Positions 13,711 to 16,312 of a DNA stretch of 16,312 bases are shown one piece after another. The DNA lies in assembly GCA_021774355.1 (NCBI GenBank), contig JAJFJE010000403.1, positions 1 to 16,312 of the forward strand, in the 5' to 3' direction. Source of the stretch: Alphaproteobacteria bacterium (lineage in GTDB: Bacteria > Pseudomonadota > Alphaproteobacteria > Zavarziniales > Zavarziniaceae). Position 1 is the stretch's first letter. Every line of letters starts with the position of its first letter. The position numbers and the translations under genes are program-made. Under the pieces are notes generated by a model. The model ran no database searches and had not been told where the DNA came from. It saw only the letters and a list, made by a program, of their open reading frames with translations.

Positions 13711-14289
13711 CTAGGCCACCTCGGGTGACGGGCGGTCGAGGGTCGCGGCGATCATCGGCAGGAAGTCCCGCAGGCCGGGGGTAACCGCACCCGGCACCTT
13801 GGCGGCCTCGTCCAGGCGGCGCAGGGCGACGGCGTCGCGCCACCAGGTCTCGGCCCGGAAGGCGCGACATTGGGCGGGCGTCATCGGGCCGCCCTGGAGG
13901 GCCAGGCTGCGCACCGAATCCGGCGACAGGCGGGCGGCGTAGTCGGGCTCGGTGGCGACCAGGAAACGCTTGGCCGCGACATGCAGGCGGATCGGCTCGC
14001 TGACCGACGCCGGAAAGCGCTGGGCGAGCCAGGCCGCGCCCTGCACCTCGTGACGGTCGTCCACGCCTTCGGCGGCGAGGTCGCGATCTTCGTCGTGGAA
14101 CAGGTGGCCGACATCATGGAGCAGGGCGGCGACCACCAGGCTGGCCGGGGCGGCCATGGCCCGGGCACCGGCCGCAGCTTGCAGGGCATGTTCCAACTGG
14201 GACACGGCGGACAGGCCATAGGCCCCGCCGGCGCGCAGCTCGTAGAGGCGCACCAGGGTATCGGCGTTCATCGTCAAGCCTGCGATCAT
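13711..14289 (-). CDS. PhnZ/TmpB-type HD-domain diiron oxygenase, phosphonate-associated
   Basis: The 192-aa protein aligns position by position with PhnZ, a mixed-valent diiron oxygenase that oxidatively cleaves 1-hydroxyphosphonates to a carboxylate plus phosphate. All metal ligands are visible: His34 (QLEHALQ), His58-Asp59 (LLHDVGH), His80 (DDRHEVQGAAWL), His103 with Lys107 (RLHVAAKRFL) and Asp160 (RRLDEAAK). The Tyr of the substrate lid (Tyr24) is kept, but the position of PhnZ Glu27 is Ser27 (YGLS). The ATG at 14289 overlaps the phnE stop (ATGA), so it is co-transcribed with the phosphonate transporter genes; an ATG at 14271 is a shorter alternative. The usual partner, an Fe/2-oxoglutarate hydroxylase (PhnY or TmpA), is not in the window. 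The exact substrate is open. Confidence 0.88.
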   Translation of the reverse strand: MIAGLTMNADTLVRLYELRAGGAYGLSAVSQLEHALQAAAGARAMAAPASLVVAALLHDVGHLFHDEDRDLAAEGVDDRHEVQGAAWLAQRFPASVSEPIRLHVAAKRFLVATEPDYAARLSPDSVRSLALQGGPMTPAQCRAFRAETWWRDAVALRRLDEAAKVPGAVTPGLRDFLPMIAATLDRPSPEVA

Positions 14290-15089
14290 GTGACGGCTCT
14301 GCGCAATTGCTGGGACAGGAGGTCGGTGGCAACCACCGTGACGATGACGATGATCAGGATCGCCGCCGTCTCGGCGTAGTAGAAGCCGCGGATCGATTCA
14401 AACATCACCTGGCCGATGCCGCCGGCACCGATCAGGCCCAGCACGGTGGCCGCCCGGACATTGGATTCGAAGCGGTAGAGGGCATAGGACAGCCACAGGG
14501 GCAGAACCTGGGGCACCACGCCGAAGATCACTTCCTGGATGCGGGTCGCCCCGGTCGCCCGGATGCCTTCGACGGGCCGGGGATCGATGGCCTCGACCGC
14601 CTCGGAGAACAGCTTGGCCAGGATGCCGGTGGTGTGGATGAACAGGGCCATGACTCCGGCAAAGGGGCCGAGGCCCACGGCGGTCACGAAGAGCACGGCG
14701 AAGACCAGTTCGTTGATCGCCCGGCAGGCATCCATCAGGCGGCGCACCGGCTGGTAGACCCACCAGGGCGCCATGTTGCTGGCCGACAAGATGCCCAAGG
14801 GAAAGGCCGCCACCACCGCCAGGACAGTGCCCCAGGTGGCGATCTGGACGGTCAGGATCATCTCGTCGACATAATAGCGCCAGTCGCGAAACGCCGGCTT
14901 CAGGAAGCCGCTGGCATATTCGACCATGTTGCCGCCGTCGGTGAACAGGCCGACCACGCGGTACATTTCCGCCGGATTCCAGCTCCAGACCAGCAAGGCG
15001 ACGAGGCCGCCCCAGACCAGGCCGTTATAGAGCGACCGGCCGAGTTCGCGCGGTGGGGCGGCCTGGGCGCCGCCGGCCTGCCGGGTCAT
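14286..15089 (-). CDS. phnE: PhnE, phosphonate ABC transporter permease
   Basis: The 267-aa inner-membrane protein has hydrophobic helices at about residues 22-38, 75-102, 125-155, 190-206 and 240-258, and the cytoplasmic EAA loop EAIDPRPVEGIRATGATRIQEVIFGVVPQ (166-194) that contacts the ATPase. Segments DACRAINELVFAVLFVTAVGLGPFAGVMAL and RAATVLGLIGAGGIG are typical of PhnE permeases. It should move phosphonate delivered by PhnD into the cytoplasm, powered by PhnC. The start at 15089 (MTRQAGG) is the only ATG giving normal length, although its AAGG lies too close to be a good Shine-Dalgarno. It follows phnD after a 166-bp gap with overlapping inverted repeats, and its stop overlaps the next gene. 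Confidence 0.93.
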   Translation of the reverse strand: MTRQAGGAQAAPPRELGRSLYNGLVWGGLVALLVWSWNPAEMYRVVGLFTDGGNMVEYASGFLKPAFRDWRYYVDEMILTVQIATWGTVLAVVAAFPLGILSASNMAPWWVYQPVRRLMDACRAINELVFAVLFVTAVGLGPFAGVMALFIHTTGILAKLFSEAVEAIDPRPVEGIRATGATRIQEVIFGVVPQVLPLWLSYALYRFESNVRAATVLGLIGAGGIGQVMFESIRGFYYAETAAILIIVIVTVVATDLLSQQLRRAVT

Positions 15090-15147
15090 CCTTCGGCCTG
15101 TCCAGGGCTGTGGTGCGGTGACATCGTCGGTATGGGCGTGCCGCCGC

Positions 15148-15187
15148 GGACGGCGATCCAGGCGGCGGCAACGCCGTCCTGGATCGC
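15148..15187 (-). repeat. Two overlapping, mutually exclusive inverted repeats in the phnD-phnE gap
   Basis: One stem pairs GGACGGCG (15148-15155) with CGCCGTCC (15172-15179). Another pairs GCGATCCAGG (15153-15162) with CCTGGATCGC (15178-15187). The arms overlap by three bases on the left and two on the right, so a transcript can fold only one stem at a time. The position, between a binding-protein gene and its permease gene, is where stem-loops often protect the upstream mRNA or lower downstream expression. The rest of the 15090-15255 gap shows no gene. Confidence 0.6.
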
Positions 15188-15255
15188 TTGGTCGGCCGGG
15201 CCGCTGCGCAGGGACGCGGGAGCATCCGCGCGGGGGCGGCCCGCAGAGCGCGGCC

Positions 15256-16254
15256 TCAGAGCTGGGGCACCCGTGCCAGCAGCCCTTCATATTCGGCCTT
15301 CTGGGCTTCCAGTTCCTTGATCTTGGCGGCTTTTTCCGCGTCGCTCAGGGTCGTGTCGCCCTGGGTCTGGAAGATCTGCTTGGACACCTGCAGGACCCGG
15401 ATGGGGTAGAGCTGGGCATCCGACGAGGGGCGGAACGGCGCCCATTGCAGGCCGGTCAGAACCGCGCGGGCATGGGCCACCTCGTCGGGGGTGCCGACCC
15501 GGCCATAGGTCATGAAGAAGCGCAGCAGCTTGTCCTTGGACGCCTGGTCGATCCGCTTGTCCCACACGATCGGGTCGGAGGGGATCAGGGGCGAGGTCCA
15601 GATGATCTTGATCTTCTTATAGGCTTCAGGATTGGTCAGCTTCAGCCGGTCCATGTTCTCGGTATTGTTGGTCGCCACATCGACCTGGCCATTGGCCACA
15701 GCCAGGGCATTGGTCTCGTGATTGGCGTTGCGCACCGTCTTGAAGCAGGTCTTGGGGTCGATGTTGTTCTTGGCGAAGATGAAGGTGGTGGGCACCAGGA
15801 AGCCGGACGTCGAATTGGGATCGCCCAGGCCGAAATTCAGGCTGCCGTCGCATTTCAGAATGTCGTCGAGGGTGTTGATCTTGCTGTCCGCCGGCACGAT
15901 CAGCAGGGACCAGTAGCCGGGGCTGCCGTCGCTCGCCACCGACTGGGCGAAGATCTCGCCATTGGCGCGGTCGACCGCCTCCATCGCCGACTTGTTGCCG
16001 AACCAGGCGGCCTGCACCTTGCCGAAGCGCATGCCTTCGATCACCCCGGCATAGTCCGATGCGAAGAAGGCATTGATCTTGAAGCCGGTCTCCTTGGCCA
16101 TGTCGGCCAGGAAGGGATCCCACAGCGGCTTCAGGTTCATGGTCGATTCGGTCGAGATGACGCCGAAATTCATCTCGGTGTCCTCGGCATGGGCGACGGC
16201 CGTAGCCGACACCAGCAGCGCGGCCGCTGCCACGGTCTTGAAGAATGTGTTCAT
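15256..16254 (-). CDS. phnD: PhnD, periplasmic phosphonate-binding protein
   Basis: The 332-aa protein has a signal peptide (MNTFFKTVAAAALLVSATAVAHA) with a likely cleavage after residue 23, then the phosphonate-binding domain. Family segments are MNFGVISTESTMNLKPLWDPFLADM, FFASDYAGVIEGMRFGKVQAAWFGNKSAMEAVDRA, GLGDPNSTSGFLVP, which has the Ser-Thr-Ser that holds the phosphonate oxygens, and NHETNALAVANGQVDVATNN. The C-terminus (SDAEKAAKIKELEAQKAEYEGLL) is a charged helix. ATG 16254 has GGAGAG 6 nt upstream and begins a proper signal peptide; the longer frame to 16305 would put a non-secretory stretch before it. It binds phosphonate in the periplasm for PhnE. phnC is expected beyond the right edge. 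The specific ligand cannot be read from the sequence. Confidence 0.95.
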   Translation of the reverse strand: MNTFFKTVAAAALLVSATAVAHAEDTEMNFGVISTESTMNLKPLWDPFLADMAKETGFKINAFFASDYAGVIEGMRFGKVQAAWFGNKSAMEAVDRANGEIFAQSVASDGSPGYWSLLIVPADSKINTLDDILKCDGSLNFGLGDPNSTSGFLVPTTFIFAKNNIDPKTCFKTVRNANHETNALAVANGQVDVATNNTENMDRLKLTNPEAYKKIKIIWTSPLIPSDPIVWDKRIDQASKDKLLRFFMTYGRVGTPDEVAHARAVLTGLQWAPFRPSSDAQLYPIRVLQVSKQIFQTQGDTTLSDAEKAAKIKELEAQKAEYEGLLARVPQL

Positions 16255-16312
16255 GAAAGGCTCTCCGGATGGTCGGGGGAGGGAAAGGTCAGGCAAAGCC
16301 GGCATAGGCCCC

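Overview
The window is very GC-rich, densely packed DNA with ATGA/GTGA stop-start overlaps. It reads as an alphaproteobacterial chromosome, perhaps Rhodospirillales-like; that placement is inferred from gene content and composition, not from a marker gene. No rRNA, tRNA, CRISPR array, transposase or integrase was recognised.

Left module (1-4075), aromatic catabolism. The 3' end of a DUF3034-type outer-membrane protein gene is followed tail-to-tail by boxR, a HTH/shikimate-kinase-like fusion that represses benzoyl-CoA (box) genes in other bacteria. boxR is divergent from a benzoate-CoA ligase gene (bclA), across a 106-bp region with TGCA-containing dyads. An alpha/beta hydrolase gene is stop-start coupled to bclA. 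The ring-epoxidising boxABC genes are not in the window. A MAPEG-family membrane protein gene (4123-4527) closes this part.

Centre (4597-13659), phosphonate catabolism by C-P lyase. On the minus strand lie a PhnM paralogue with its own Pho box and the GntR/UTRA regulator phnF. On the plus strand a tight operon runs phnG-phnH-phnI-phnJ-phnK-phnL-phnM-DUF1045 (2H phosphoesterase)-phnN. A 22-bp palindrome between phnF and phnG is the likely PhnF operator. No phnP or phnO is present, and the 2H phosphoesterase is the best local candidate for the cyclic-phosphate step normally done by PhnP.

Right module (13711-16254), minus strand: phosphonate-binding protein phnD, permease phnE and a PhnZ/TmpB-type HD-domain mixed-valent diiron oxygenase. 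The ATPase phnC probably lies beyond the right edge. The window therefore combines phosphonate import, an oxidative route and the broad C-P lyase route, with the two catabolic operons converging on a 16-bp perfect inverted repeat at the end of phnN.

Most interesting signal: between the phnM paralogue and phnF are two oppositely oriented Pho boxes. The leftward one fits the phnM paralogue. The rightward one has three 7-mers on an 11-bp period and points into the 3' end of phnF. A transcript from it would run antisense through the whole repressor gene and into phnG, an excludon-like layout. Its leader also contains a good Shine-Dalgarno/ATG and an open frame whose stop overlaps the phnG start codon (ATGA).
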